Below, in pieces: positions 16,712-25,420 of a stretch of DNA of 32,343 bases. Made by a program: the position numbers and the translations under genes. The notes under the pieces were generated by a model. The model did no database searches. It saw only the letters and a program-made list of their open reading frames with translations, and was not told the origin of the DNA. The DNA lies in contig NZ_LZLE01000207.1 of NCBI RefSeq assembly GCF_001673155.1, positions 1 to 32,343 on the forward strand, given 5' to 3'. Each line of letters begins with the position of its first letter. The first letter of the stretch is position 1. This DNA comes from Mycobacterium sp. 1423905.2 (GTDB lineage: Bacteria > Actinomycetota > Actinomycetes > Mycobacteriales > Mycobacteriaceae).

Positions 16712-19516
16712 ATGGGCTCACTAACCGGCCTATTTGACGTCGGCGGTCAGCGGTCGGTCACTCCGCCGATTCGGGGACGGGCAGACGAGCTGAAGACGAT
16801 CGGCGCGCTGATCGCGGCGGTCGCTCAGGGCCGTGGTGGCGCGCTGGTTATCGAAGGGCCGCCCGGCATCGGGAAAAGTCGGTTGTTGACCGAGGTGTTG
16901 GTGTTGGCCGACAAGCGCGAAGTGCGCACCTTGTTCGGGGAGGCATTCGAATATCAGCAGACGGTGCCGTTTTTCTCGCTTTTCATGGCCACGCTCAATG
17001 CCGATCCTCCGGTGGGTGATGCCGAGGCGTTGCGCCGGCTAGGCGGCTCGGCTGATCTGCGCTACTGGGTCGTGCATGACCTAGCCGACGCAATCCACGC
17101 GGCCGCCGTCCAGACGCCGCTGGTAATCCTGCTGGAGGACATTCACTGGGCCGACAATGGCACCCTGTTGGCACTGCGTTCGCTGGCCACCACGCGGGCG
17201 GATGCGGTGTTATGGGTAGTGACTGCCCGCACTGGGGCCGGTGGGTCCGCGGTGCAAGAGACCTTGTCGGTGCTGCAACGCGCGAATGCCACATTCCTGC
17301 GCTTGGACGCCATGACGCCGGATGCGGTCGCCGATATGGTCCAAGACGCCGTGCGGGCAAAAGCCGATGTCTCGCTGCTAGATCTGGCGGCCAAGGCCCA
17401 CGGGAACCCTTTTTTGGTCAGCGAGCTTGTCGGGGGGCTGGGAGAAGAGGACCGACTGAACGTCAGCGGAGGGCGGGCGGTGGCCACCGGACACGGCCTG
17501 CCAAGGCGTCTCGCCGTCGGTATGCAGCAGCGCCTGGACTTGCTCTCCAACAGTGCCTCCGAGGTGGTGCGGGTGGCCGCGGTGCTGCCGGACCGGTTTT
17601 CGGTGGAGCTGTTGGCCGCGATGCTGGAACGGTCGCCGGCGTCCTTGCTGTCCGCGCTGGGGGAGGCGGTGCGCGCAGACCTTTTCGTCGAAGACGGCGA
17701 GCGGTTGAGATTTAGGCACGACTTGCTGCGCGAGGCGACCCGGCAGTCGCTGCCACAGTCGTTGCGGCGGGCGATGGAGCGCCAGTCGGCGTCAGTCATG
17801 CTGGGGATGGGCGCGGCGCCGGCTGAGGTGGCCACCCAGCTGGCGCGCAGCGCCGAGCCGGGAGACCGGGAGGCGATCGGCGCACTGCGCCAAGCCGCAC
17901 AATCGGTGGGCCGTGGCGATGCGAGCGCGGCGGCGGACCTGAGCAAACGTGCGCTGGAGCTGTTCCCCCCCAACGACGCCGAGCGCGGCTCCCTGGTCGG
18001 CGAGACGGTGGGGTGGCTCAACCGGGCTAGTCGCTATGGCGAGGCCGAAGCATTGGCCGACGTGGCGCTCGCGGAGGCGGCGTCGCCGGAGGTAGAGGCA
18101 GAGATCCGGCTCCGGCTACCGGTCCACACCAAGCACACTGACCAGCAGCGGGTGGCGGAGAATCGGCGGGCGCTCAAGTTGAGCGGCATCAGCGACGTCA
18201 CCAGGGCACGGCATCTGTCGTGGCTGGCGTACAACCTGGTGTTCGACGAAGGTGGGCAACGGCGCGCGGCCGCCGACGAGGCTGCAGCGGCCGCCGCAGC
18301 AACCGGCGATCTCGAGGCCACGATCATGGCCGACGTTACTCACGCTTTGCTCGATGCTGGTGAGGGCTACCCGTCCCGCGCACTACGCCGTTTTGAAGAG
18401 GTCAGCCCACTTGCTCACACGAATCAAACAGCGATAGCGCATGCCTACTCCGGAATGTACGAGGCAAACCTGCTGGCAGTGGTCGGCCGGTTAGACGACG
18501 CGACGGCCCGGGTCGCCGGCGGCATAGAGCAAGCCAGCAAGGAACGCAACGCGATGGCCCTCGCCATGTGGGCCGTCTTCAGTGGGCTTGTCCACCTCGC
18601 TGCCGGCCGGCTGTCGGCCGCTCGCGATGCGACGGAGCCCCTTCCGCCCCCACAGCCGACGGGGGCAACCGAGCATGACGTACTTCGCACGGTAATTCTC
18701 GCCGAGGTGGCTGCGCACACCGATGACCGAAATTTGCTGCAACAGATGGTCAATGATGCGCGCGATGCCCACTCCAGAGGCTCCGCCGGCATACGCCGAG
18801 GGTCGGCGTATGTGCTTGCCCGGGCGGCGTGGCAGCGTGACGACGTTCATGACGCGATGCGCTGGCTCGGTGACGTCATCCTGCTAGCGACACCATTTTT
18901 CCCACATGCATTGGTTCGGCTGATCTTGGGTGCGCGGGTGGCCTCGGTCGCTGGTGATGCCGGCTTGCGCGCGCGGGTCTTGCAGGCCACTGAGGTGCTT
19001 GAGCGTGAACAACCTGCTGTGCCGTTGTTGGCGGCGGTGGCCGGGTATGCCCGCGCGATCCTCGAACACGATGCCCAGGCGTTGATATCTGTCGCGGAGT
19101 TGCTGCGCGCGTCGTCGCGTCCGCTTCTCTATGCCAGTGCTGCCGAGGACGCCGGCGGCGAGCTGAGCCGCGGACAGCGCAACGCTGAGGCGCTTGACCA
19201 CCTCAACGCGGCGTTCGACACCTACATCGAGTGCGGGGCGACCGCTGATGCCCGCCGGGTCGGCCGCGCGCTGCGCGGCTTGGGTGTGGAACGGCGCATC
19301 GTCAACCATCCAAGGGCCAAGACCGGCTGGGACAGTCTCACTGACTCCGAACTCAAGGTCATCAACCTCATTGCGCGGGGCGCGACCAACCGCTCGGTTG
19401 CCACACAGCTGCACCTCTCCCCCAACACGGTAAAGACACACGTGCACAACGCATTTGCTAAGTTGGGCATTGCCTCCCGCGCCGAATTGGCGCACCTGAT
19501 GCGCGCCTCTGACTGA
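16712..19516 (+). CDS. LAL-type transcriptional regulator: AAA/STAND ATPase with C-terminal LuxR HTH
   Basis: A 934-residue regulator. RGRADELKTI opens the ATPase domain, Walker A GPPGIGKS is at 49-56 and Walker B LVILLEDIHWAD at 137-148. A long helical repeat region follows (about 380-860, TPR-like), and the LuxR/NarL HTH occupies about 873-934 (LTDSELKVINLIARGATNRSVA, then SPNTVKTHVHNAFAKLG). Large ATP-binding LuxR proteins act as ligand-dependent activators. The ATG has AGGA upstream. It begins the plus-strand half of the cluster and stands beside operator D, making it one of two candidates for the protein that binds the compound operators. Confidence 0.93.
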   Translation: MGSLTGLFDVGGQRSVTPPIRGRADELKTIGALIAAVAQGRGGALVIEGPPGIGKSRLLTEVLVLADKREVRTLFGEAFEYQQTVPFFSLFMATLNADPPVGDAEALRRLGGSADLRYWVVHDLADAIHAAAVQTPLVILLEDIHWADNGTLLALRSLATTRADAVLWVVTARTGAGGSAVQETLSVLQRANATFLRLDAMTPDAVADMVQDAVRAKADVSLLDLAAKAHGNPFLVSELVGGLGEEDRLNVSGGRAVATGHGLPRRLAVGMQQRLDLLSNSASEVVRVAAVLPDRFSVELLAAMLERSPASLLSALGEAVRADLFVEDGERLRFRHDLLREATRQSLPQSLRRAMERQSASVMLGMGAAPAEVATQLARSAEPGDREAIGALRQAAQSVGRGDASAAADLSKRALELFPPNDAERGSLVGETVGWLNRASRYGEAEALADVALAEAASPEVEAEIRLRLPVHTKHTDQQRVAENRRALKLSGISDVTRARHLSWLAYNLVFDEGGQRRAAADEAAAAAAATGDLEATIMADVTHALLDAGEGYPSRALRRFEEVSPLAHTNQTAIAHAYSGMYEANLLAVVGRLDDATARVAGGIEQASKERNAMALAMWAVFSGLVHLAAGRLSAARDATEPLPPPQPTGATEHDVLRTVILAEVAAHTDDRNLLQQMVNDARDAHSRGSAGIRRGSAYVLARAAWQRDDVHDAMRWLGDVILLATPFFPHALVRLILGARVASVAGDAGLRARVLQATEVLEREQPAVPLLAAVAGYARAILEHDAQALISVAELLRASSRPLLYASAAEDAGGELSRGQRNAEALDHLNAAFDTYIECGATADARRVGRALRGLGVERRIVNHPRAKTGWDSLTDSELKVINLIARGATNRSVATQLHLSPNTVKTHVHNAFAKLGIASRAELAHLMRASD

Positions 19517-19816
19517 CGGAACGTCAACACGAGGCCGCCTAGCACTGCACGCGTCCGACTTCTCGCGGATCGTCGGTGATTGGAGAGTCGCTCTTTCAAT
19601 CGCTCTGTGCCACAACTCTTCGTCCATCGGACTAAGCAGTCCGTCACAGCATGGTCACTACGTATACACCGACGCGGCACTAAAGATCACCCGCTGGGCG
19701 ATGGTGACGGCGGTTTCTGGCTGACAACGTATCTAATGAGCTCCGGATCGCCGCGACTGTCCCCCCTCAACAGAAGCCGGTGCCGGGGAGCAAAGCGCAG
19801 AGGAATTGAGAGAACG

Positions 19817-19903
19817 ATGATGAGCACGGTGTGGGGAATGTTGATGATGGTGCCGGTCGTGTTTGGCGTCAGTGGGTTTGTGTTGGTCAACCGACGACCA
19901 TGA
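19817..19903 (+). CDS. Possible 28-aa membrane micro-protein
   Basis: Within the 525-bp gap between the two LuxR-type genes, ATG-ATG at 19817 opens a 28-residue frame with one hydrophobic segment (WGMLMMVPVVFGVSGFVLV) followed by NRRP. A GAG-rich sequence lies five to eight bases upstream. The topology resembles known bacterial single-span micro-proteins. No homologue can be checked here. The rest of 19517-20041 shows no other gene. Confidence 0.35.
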   Translation: MMSTVWGMLMMVPVVFGVSGFVLVNRRP

Positions 19904-20041
19904 TCGGTCGAAAACCACAGCCGGCCGACTCCGCAGCTGTGAGATGCTCGTTCGCCTCGTGTTGGAACACCAACTCCCTGCCCGCCGCAGCGTCCAGAGT
20001 CGCAGGAGCCAGTACATCGGTGCAACAAGAGGAGCGATACG

Positions 20042-22594
20042 GTGAACGGGCACAGCGTAACTGCGGCTCACGCGACATCTCTCGGGCCATCAGGGGGTCT
20101 TGAGTCTGCCGGCCCGGACGGGCACCGGCAACGCGCGCAAGGAGTCGAGGAGAACGCATCTGATTCAAGGGGGCCACTCTTGACGGGCAAATCGAGCGCA
20201 CCCGACCCCGCCACGAACAAGCGGGATTTCGAGGCGACAGCGCCCACCGAGAAGGTGCCAACGCCGAACGTTCCTACGCCCCCACTGGTTTCCTCCGATC
20301 CGAGGCATTCGGACATGACCGGCTCAGCTGGATGGAATGACAGCGGCGGCAAAGGAGCCGCCGCGCGTGCAGTTCTGCTCGCCACCAAGCTGCACGTTCC
20401 GGCCATCGGGGTAGAGCTCGTTCACCGGGCCACCTTGCTCGAAGCATTGTCTGCCGGGCGCCACTCCAAATTGACCCTCTTGAGCGCACCGGCGGGCTGG
20501 GGCAAGACGACACTGCTGGCGCAGTGGGCTCTGAATGCGGGCGGGGACGCGCGGTTCGGTTGGCTTTCGCTCGATCCCTCCGACAACGACCCGGTGTGGT
20601 TTTGGATGTACGTGATCGCCGCCTTGCAGAGGATGAGTCCTGATGTTGGGGTCCGAGCGCTCGAACTGCTAGCGATGGGTGCTGACCCAGTGCAGGTGAT
20701 CCTGCCTACGCTGCTGAATGATCTGGACACGACCGGTACACCGATGGTCCTGATCCTCGATGACTACCACCTGATGGTGAATCGAGCAGTCCATGACCAG
20801 CTTGCATTCTTCATCAGCCGCATGCCGGCCAATCTTCACTTGATGCTGGCCACCCGATCGGATCCGATATTGCCGTTGGCCCGCTTGAGAGTCAGCGGCG
20901 AGCTGACCGAAATGCGGACCGAAGATTTACGTTTCCGGACTAGCGAGGCGGCTCAACTGCTTAACCATGTCCTCGGGTTGAGCCTCGACCAAGCCGATAT
21001 CGAACTACTGCACAAACGCACCGAAGGCTGGGCAGCCGGCCTCTACCTTGCCGCCCTCTCACTTGCCGGGCGTGCTGACACCGCGGCGTTCATCAAGACC
21101 TTCGCCGGTGACAACCGTCATATCGTTGACTACTTGATGGCCGAGGTGCTCGACGGTCAGCCGCCACAAATCCGTAGTTTTCTGCTACGCACGTCGATCT
21201 TGGGCCGCCTCAGCGGTCCGCTCTGCGACGCGGTGCTGCAAGCGACTGACTCGGCCTCTGTACTGGAGAAGATCGAACGCGAAAACCTGTTTGTCGTACC
21301 CCTGGACACGTCACGTCACTGGTACCGGTATCACCAGCTGTTCGCAGAACTGCTCCGCACCGAACTGCGTCGCAGCGAGCAGAACCTGGTTAGCGATCTA
21401 CACCGACGCGCGGCCGCCTGGTTCGAGAGCCAAGGCCTCATTGATGAGGCGGTGCGCCACCTGATCGCTGGCGGTGACATCGAGCGTAGCGCTGACATGA
21501 TCGCCGCGGACTGGGTAACCGAATTCAACGGAGGCGGCCTATCAACCGTCTCCAGCATGCTCGACCAACTGCCCGATGAAACCGTCCTGCAGGATCCGCG
21601 GCTGAGCGTAGCCCGCGCCTGGATCGCCTTGGGCCTTGGTCAACTCGATGACGCCGCTGAGTGGATCGAGGCCGCCGAAACCCAAGCCGAGGGCGGCACC
21701 GCGAATAGCGGCGCCATCAGCGCTCAAGTCGTCGTGTTGCGCGCGATTCACGCGTTCAAAGCAGCTGAAGTCGCCACCGCGCTCGAGCAGGCCAGGCGAG
21801 CTATCACCCTCAATCAAGACGAGGCGCCGCTGGGCCAATCGAGTGCCTACTGCATCTACGGGTCAGCGTTGTACTTCTCAGGCAGCCCCCGAGAGGCGCA
21901 AGCCGCCTTTCGGCGGGCCGTGCAGCAAGCCGAGAAGGTGGGCGATCGTCGCGCCCGCAGTTATGCGTTGGGCTATCTAGCGCTCATCTCCGCCGAAGAC
22001 GGCCGGCTCGCGGAGGCTGAACACCAGATCCGCCGGGCTTCCGGCAGCTCCCGAGACTTGGCGGATGCCGAACATCTCGTCGACACCATGGTGTCGCTCG
22101 CCACGGCGGAAGTCCTTCGGACGCGGGGCAACGCGGCTGCCGCGGTGGCCGCCATCGACATGGCAGTCAGGTTGGCACAACAAGGTGGAGGAATTTTGGA
22201 GCTGGCCAAGACACTCCTAGTTCGGGCGAAGATTATGCAGGACGTCGGCGACCACCAGACTGTGCAGGCGAGCCTCGAGGAGGCCGGCGCGCTACTGCGC
22301 GGTTCCGCCGATGCAGACATCACCGCGACGTTGCTCGGTTCGGCCGAGCGCGAAGCGGGCGTCGCGGTGGTGACATCCCGTCATAAGGGGTGCACGGTCG
22401 ATGAGGAGCTGACCCCGAAGGAACTTGAGGTTCTTCGCCTGCTCGCGACCCGTTTATCGCGACGTGAGATCGGCGAACGGCTATACGTTTCGCTCAACAC
22501 CGTAAAGACTCACCAGCGCGCCGTATATCGCAAGTTGCGCGTTGAGCACCGCGGCGCGGCGGTCAGCCGGGCGCGAGAGTTGGGCCTGTTGTAA
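20042..22594 (+). CDS. MalT/AlkS-like LuxR-family ATP-dependent regulator
   Basis: An 850-residue STAND-type regulator. TKLHVPAIGVELVHRATLLEAL is the characteristic opening of MalT/AlkS proteins, followed by Walker A APAGWGKTT (about 149-157), Walker B VLILDDYH (about 236), an arm/winged region with HWYRYHQLFAELLR, a TPR-like solenoid (about 480-760) and a LuxR HTH (789-850; LTPKELEVLRLLATRLSRREIG, SLNTVKTHQRAVYRKL). The first 110 residues are an unusual Pro/Ser/Gly-rich low-complexity extension. The GTG start has GAGGAG seven bases upstream; an internal ATG at 20315 would remove most of the extension. MalT binds multiple GGA-type hexamers in both orientations, which makes this the better candidate for the compound operators. 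Confidence 0.92.
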   Translation: MNGHSVTAAHATSLGPSGGLESAGPDGHRQRAQGVEENASDSRGPLLTGKSSAPDPATNKRDFEATAPTEKVPTPNVPTPPLVSSDPRHSDMTGSAGWNDSGGKGAAARAVLLATKLHVPAIGVELVHRATLLEALSAGRHSKLTLLSAPAGWGKTTLLAQWALNAGGDARFGWLSLDPSDNDPVWFWMYVIAALQRMSPDVGVRALELLAMGADPVQVILPTLLNDLDTTGTPMVLILDDYHLMVNRAVHDQLAFFISRMPANLHLMLATRSDPILPLARLRVSGELTEMRTEDLRFRTSEAAQLLNHVLGLSLDQADIELLHKRTEGWAAGLYLAALSLAGRADTAAFIKTFAGDNRHIVDYLMAEVLDGQPPQIRSFLLRTSILGRLSGPLCDAVLQATDSASVLEKIERENLFVVPLDTSRHWYRYHQLFAELLRTELRRSEQNLVSDLHRRAAAWFESQGLIDEAVRHLIAGGDIERSADMIAADWVTEFNGGGLSTVSSMLDQLPDETVLQDPRLSVARAWIALGLGQLDDAAEWIEAAETQAEGGTANSGAISAQVVVLRAIHAFKAAEVATALEQARRAITLNQDEAPLGQSSAYCIYGSALYFSGSPREAQAAFRRAVQQAEKVGDRRARSYALGYLALISAEDGRLAEAEHQIRRASGSSRDLADAEHLVDTMVSLATAEVLRTRGNAAAAVAAIDMAVRLAQQGGGILELAKTLLVRAKIMQDVGDHQTVQASLEEAGALLRGSADADITATLLGSAEREAGVAVVTSRHKGCTVDEELTPKELEVLRLLATRLSRREIGERLYVSLNTVKTHQRAVYRKLRVEHRGAAVSRARELGLL

Positions 22595-22780
22595 TCCGCC
22601 TGCCGCCCCGCGTCAGATTCGGCGCGACACGAGCCTCTGTCCGACAGCGCCTCCCACGCACGCGGGATCCGCATGTCCCCCTGTTCTTTTGCTCTTGGCT
22701 CGGTCTAATGGATGACACCTCTTTCAGAGTGGCAGCGCGGATTCAAGCAAGTTCTGGAGCCGAAGGCTGGTTCGGAGGAA

Positions 22781-22822
22781 TCACCCGGGTGATTCGGCGA
22801 GCCGGACGATGACAACGGAACC
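22781..22822 (+). promoter_or_regulatory. Compound operator, copy E (upstream of UsfY-like gene)
   Basis: The exact palindrome TCACCCGGGTGA (22781-22792) is followed after 11 bp by GGACGATGAC (22804-22813), the inner half-site with two changes. The opposed TCACCC half (expected 22817-22822) has decayed to GGAACC. Orientation is plus. The UsfY-like start is 249 bp away, the longest distance of the set. Nothing else is recognised between 22595 and 23070. Confidence 0.65.
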
Positions 22823-23070
22823 CGGTCTTGGCCAGGATGTCTCCATGGCATCCTGGCTGGCCACGACGGTGCTGGTGTGTGGCTCGCGACAACCGTTGAG
22901 CAAATATATTGCCCGAACTGCTTATTCACGACGGCACCGACTTGACTTGAACACATTGAGGCGTTGGCTAGCGAATCCCGTCGGTGGTTCGCGTCATGAT
23001 TGTGCATGTCTCCGGGCTCGCGCAGTGAGCACACATTTCGCCAACTTGATCGATGACGGAGGGAACGGTA

Positions 23071-23382
23071 ATGGGAGACACGCATGACGATCCGACGGAT
23101 CATTCTCGGACCACACAACCACACGCGGGTATCACGATGAAGGACAACTTCTATTGGCCAGGGCTGATCCTGCTGGCCGTAGCGGTGATTGGGTTGATCA
23201 GTACGGCGGCAACAGCCGCATTCCAACACTACGAATGGCTTATGACCACGATGCTCATCGCCGTTCTCGGCGCTTTCGCCGGAGCGCTGTCGCTCGTCAT
23301 AGAGAATCGTCGGGTAGCCCGCATCGATGCCCGGTGGGACGCCACGCATCCGGGTAGTCGGACACTTCCACGCGCTCGGTGA
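23071..23382 (+). CDS. UsfY-family membrane protein
   Basis: A 103-residue protein beginning MGDTHDDPTDHSRTTQPHAG, which matches my memory of the mycobacterial UsfY N-terminus (MGDTxHDPxDHxRTTRPxAG). Two membrane helices follow (WPGLILLAVAVIGLISTAATA and MTTMLIAVLGAFAGALSLVIE), then ENRRVARIDARWDATHPGSR. In M. tuberculosis usfY lies next to the anti-sigma and sigF genes; here no sigF partner is visible, so this is a stand-alone paralogue. GGAGGGAA lies just before the ATG at 23071. Function of the family is unknown. Confidence 0.8.
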   Translation: MGDTHDDPTDHSRTTQPHAGITMKDNFYWPGLILLAVAVIGLISTAATAAFQHYEWLMTTMLIAVLGAFAGALSLVIENRRVARIDARWDATHPGSRTLPRAR

Positions 23383-23515
23383 TCAGAACCGGACGCCCCT
23401 TCAACGGTACCGTCCCCGGCGCGAAGTCGGTTGTCATTCAGTCATTTCACGCTGCCGAACAGACCGCGCAACCGGCGGCAGGCTGCGCCGCAGACACCTT
23501 GCTTGTTGGTGTTTC

Positions 23516-23557
23516 TCACCCGGGTGAAATGCCAGCGCGGATGAGGACAGTTCGCCC
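23516..23557 (+). promoter_or_regulatory. Compound operator, copy F
   Basis: Exact palindrome TCACCCGGGTGA (23516-23527), 11 bp, GGATGA (23539-23544), seven bp, TCGCCC (23552-23557). It faces the plus-strand gene beginning at 23669, 112 bp away. The inner half GGATGAGG resembles the box described for E. coli MalT (GGGGATGAGG-like). Confidence 0.78.
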
Positions 23558-23644
23558 CTGCGCAGTGAAAGTGGTAGCTGAGCTGAGCCTGCGATCACAA
23601 AGCGCCTGCATCACCGTCTCGCCCAATTGCGCTGCAACCGAAGG
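23558..23644 (+). repeat. Conserved promoter/leader block shared with 26114-26197
   Basis: After copies F and H the sequence stays similar for about 85 bp. GCGCAG (23560; 26117) and CACCGTCTCG (23612; 26169) are both exactly 52 bp apart, with shared AGT-rich and GAGCC-GCGA segments between, and both blocks reach ACCGAAG before diverging. The genes that follow are unrelated, so the promoter with its 5' leader has been shared independently of the coding sequence. Confidence 0.6.
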
Positions 23645-23668
23645 AAAGACCGAGACACATGTTACGAA

Positions 23669-24100
23669 ATGGTGCTGCATATGGCTGAGGGCGTTGTATT
23701 GACGGGTGCGTCTGTTGTCGTGACGACCGCACCGCCGGGGAATATTCGGGCCAGCAGTGTGTCGATCATGGTCACGGCGAAGGCGCTGGCGGAGATCGAC
23801 CTTCTGATCGCGCAGTGTTGTGTCGATATTGTCCTGCCCGACTCCGGTCAACGCAGTTATGACATGGCCACGAACCCGATTCGGCTGGACACGCTCGGCC
23901 GTGATCTGGCGGTGTTGATCCGCGGCGCCGATGTCGTCGGGCGCGTTGACTTGGTGGTGGCCCTGCGGCTTGACTTCGAAGACCGATTGAATCAGCGCAA
24001 AGTCGTGTTTCAACACGACTACGGCGATGTCTGCCTCTCTACAGACTCCCCGGTGGTCACGCGGCGACTGCCGCTGAGTCGAATTCGCTTCGACCATTGA
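23669..24100 (+). CDS. Hypothetical protein (143 aa)
   Basis: I do not recognise this protein. It is rich in Val, Asp and Arg with short strand-like segments (VVLTGASVVVTTA, DLAVLIRGADVVGRVDLVVALRLDF) and an ending LPLSRIRFDH; no signal peptide or membrane helix is evident. It may be an all-beta small domain. The frame is open from a TTG at 23627; ATG at 23669 or 23681 is more likely, though the AGGAAAG at 23642-23648 is rather distant. Its own compound operator (F) with a leader like that of the DUF417 gene supports its being a real gene. Confidence 0.6.
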   Translation: MVLHMAEGVVLTGASVVVTTAPPGNIRASSVSIMVTAKALAEIDLLIAQCCVDIVLPDSGQRSYDMATNPIRLDTLGRDLAVLIRGADVVGRVDLVVALRLDFEDRLNQRKVVFQHDYGDVCLSTDSPVVTRRLPLSRIRFDH

Positions 24101-24293
24101 AGTGTTGGGCGCCGACGCAGTTGTCATGCCGGCAGGCAACGGTTAGCAGCCCTCGATATGTGGCACAAGCCTTGCCGCGAATGTCGGCCCCCAGCCAAGG
24201 TCACGGAAAGCCGCGTGTCACCAGCATCGAAATCTCGGCACCGTTGTCTTCCGTGAGCCGCGTTTCAGGATCTGTCAGCGTGCAGCGCCACCA

Positions 24294-24335
24294 TCACCCG
24301 GGTGAATGACGGAGGTGGGCGAGGACAGGTCACCC
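24294..24335 (+). promoter_or_regulatory. Compound operator, copy G (upstream of Cys-rich four-helix protein)
   Basis: Exact palindrome TCACCCGGGTGA (24294-24305), 11 bp, GGGCGA (24317-24322), seven bp, TCACCC (24330-24335). The inner edge is 93 bp from the ATG at 24428. Nothing else is recognised in the 24101-24427 gap. Confidence 0.8.
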
Positions 24336-24427
24336 TTTTGCGCGTCATGCTCACCACGTCTACACCTGCGCAGCCGTGCTCCGTTTCGTGAGACAAACTC
24401 CACTGAGGACCCTATGAGGAGGGCATG

Positions 24428-24835
24428 ATGAGCGCCGTCAAGAGGATGGTGGAGGCCTATCCGCGAGGTCTGGGCCGGATCAACAGGGACAACCTCGTCG
24501 CATGTATCGATGCCTGCATTGAATGCGACCAGGCCTGCACAGCATGTGCAGATGCCTGTCTCAGTGAAGAAGACGTCAACGACTTAACCAAATGCATTCG
24601 CACTTGCCTTGACTGTGCGGACGCCTGCGCGACGGCCGGCCGCGTCCTGTCCCGGCATACCGGCTACGACGCCAACTTGACCAAGACGGTGCTCGCAACC
24701 TCCGCCACCGCCTGTATGACAAGTGCTGACGAGTGCGACAAACACGCAGGGAAACACGAGCATTGTCGTGTGTGCGCCGGCGTATGCCGTCGCTGTGAAC
24801 GAGCCTGCGTTGACCTTATTGAGGCCCTCGGTTAA
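24428..24835 (+). CDS. Cys-rich four-helix-bundle copper-binding-type protein (DUF326)
   Basis: A 135-residue protein with 17 Cys arranged on helices: CIDACIECDQACTACADAC, CIRTCLDCADAC, a TACMTSADEC helix and HCRVCAGVCRRCERAC. This is the DUF326/Csp pattern, in which Cys lining the core of a four-helix bundle bind many Cu(I) ions; copper storage or buffering is the known role of characterised relatives. It has no signal peptide, so it is cytosolic. The ATG at 24428 stands five bases after AGGAGG; the ATG at 24425 is too close. First gene behind operator G, followed by DUF5709 and GNAT genes. Confidence 0.88.
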   Translation: MSAVKRMVEAYPRGLGRINRDNLVACIDACIECDQACTACADACLSEEDVNDLTKCIRTCLDCADACATAGRVLSRHTGYDANLTKTVLATSATACMTSADECDKHAGKHEHCRVCAGVCRRCERACVDLIEALG

Positions 24836-24908
24836 GACAGCCACCGACGAGCCGAGCGAAATCCGCTGTGCAGTCGGGACCTTGGATATCGGAATGGGAA
24901 TGGCACGC

Positions 24909-25364
24909 ATGGAGATCTCTGAATTCGATGACGTCGGGGCTCATTTACTCGAACCGGAAGAAAGCCTTGACTCGGAACAGACCGGTATCGAGCTGGACGA
25001 AGGTTACTCGCCACCGGAAAGACCGTGGGAATTGCGGGCTTGGGGGCTGACGGCGAGGGAAGCCCGAACCCATGAAAGTTTGGCGCGCCGGCTAGCCCGT
25101 GAGCTGCCTGAGGTGACCGACCAATGGGACGGTGATGGCATCGGCGATACCTCCGACAGCGATGGCGAACCTATCGACGATCAGGTTGGCGATATTCGTG
25201 CAGGCCGACTGGTCGCTTTTGACGTCGACGTGACGGACCCAAGCACCGAGTATCGCGCCTACGACGTGGGCCTCGACGGCGGCGCAGCGTCGGCTGAGGA
25301 AGCTGCTATCCATATCGTCGTCGAGGAGGACAGCATTGCTAGTGAGCAATACAGACTTTTCTGA
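24909..25364 (+). CDS. DUF5709 acidic protein
   Basis: A 151-residue, very acidic protein. The segment EESLDSEQTGIELDEGYSPPERP is the hallmark of DUF5709 proteins, and GLTAREARTHESLARRLARELPEV follows as usual; the tail AASAEEAAIHIVVEE is also typical. The function is unknown, and members are common in actinobacteria. In-frame ATGs at 24894, 24900 and 24909 have no strong ribosome binding site; I took the one closest to the family start. It lies 73 bp after the four-helix protein in the operator G unit. Confidence 0.82.
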   Translation: MEISEFDDVGAHLLEPEESLDSEQTGIELDEGYSPPERPWELRAWGLTAREARTHESLARRLARELPEVTDQWDGDGIGDTSDSDGEPIDDQVGDIRAGRLVAFDVDVTDPSTEYRAYDVGLDGGAASAEEAAIHIVVEEDSIASEQYRLF

Positions 25365-25420
25365 TCTTGTCGGTCCACTACCTCTTGGATCCCACACCCA
25401 CTGCTCACCCAACAACGGTA

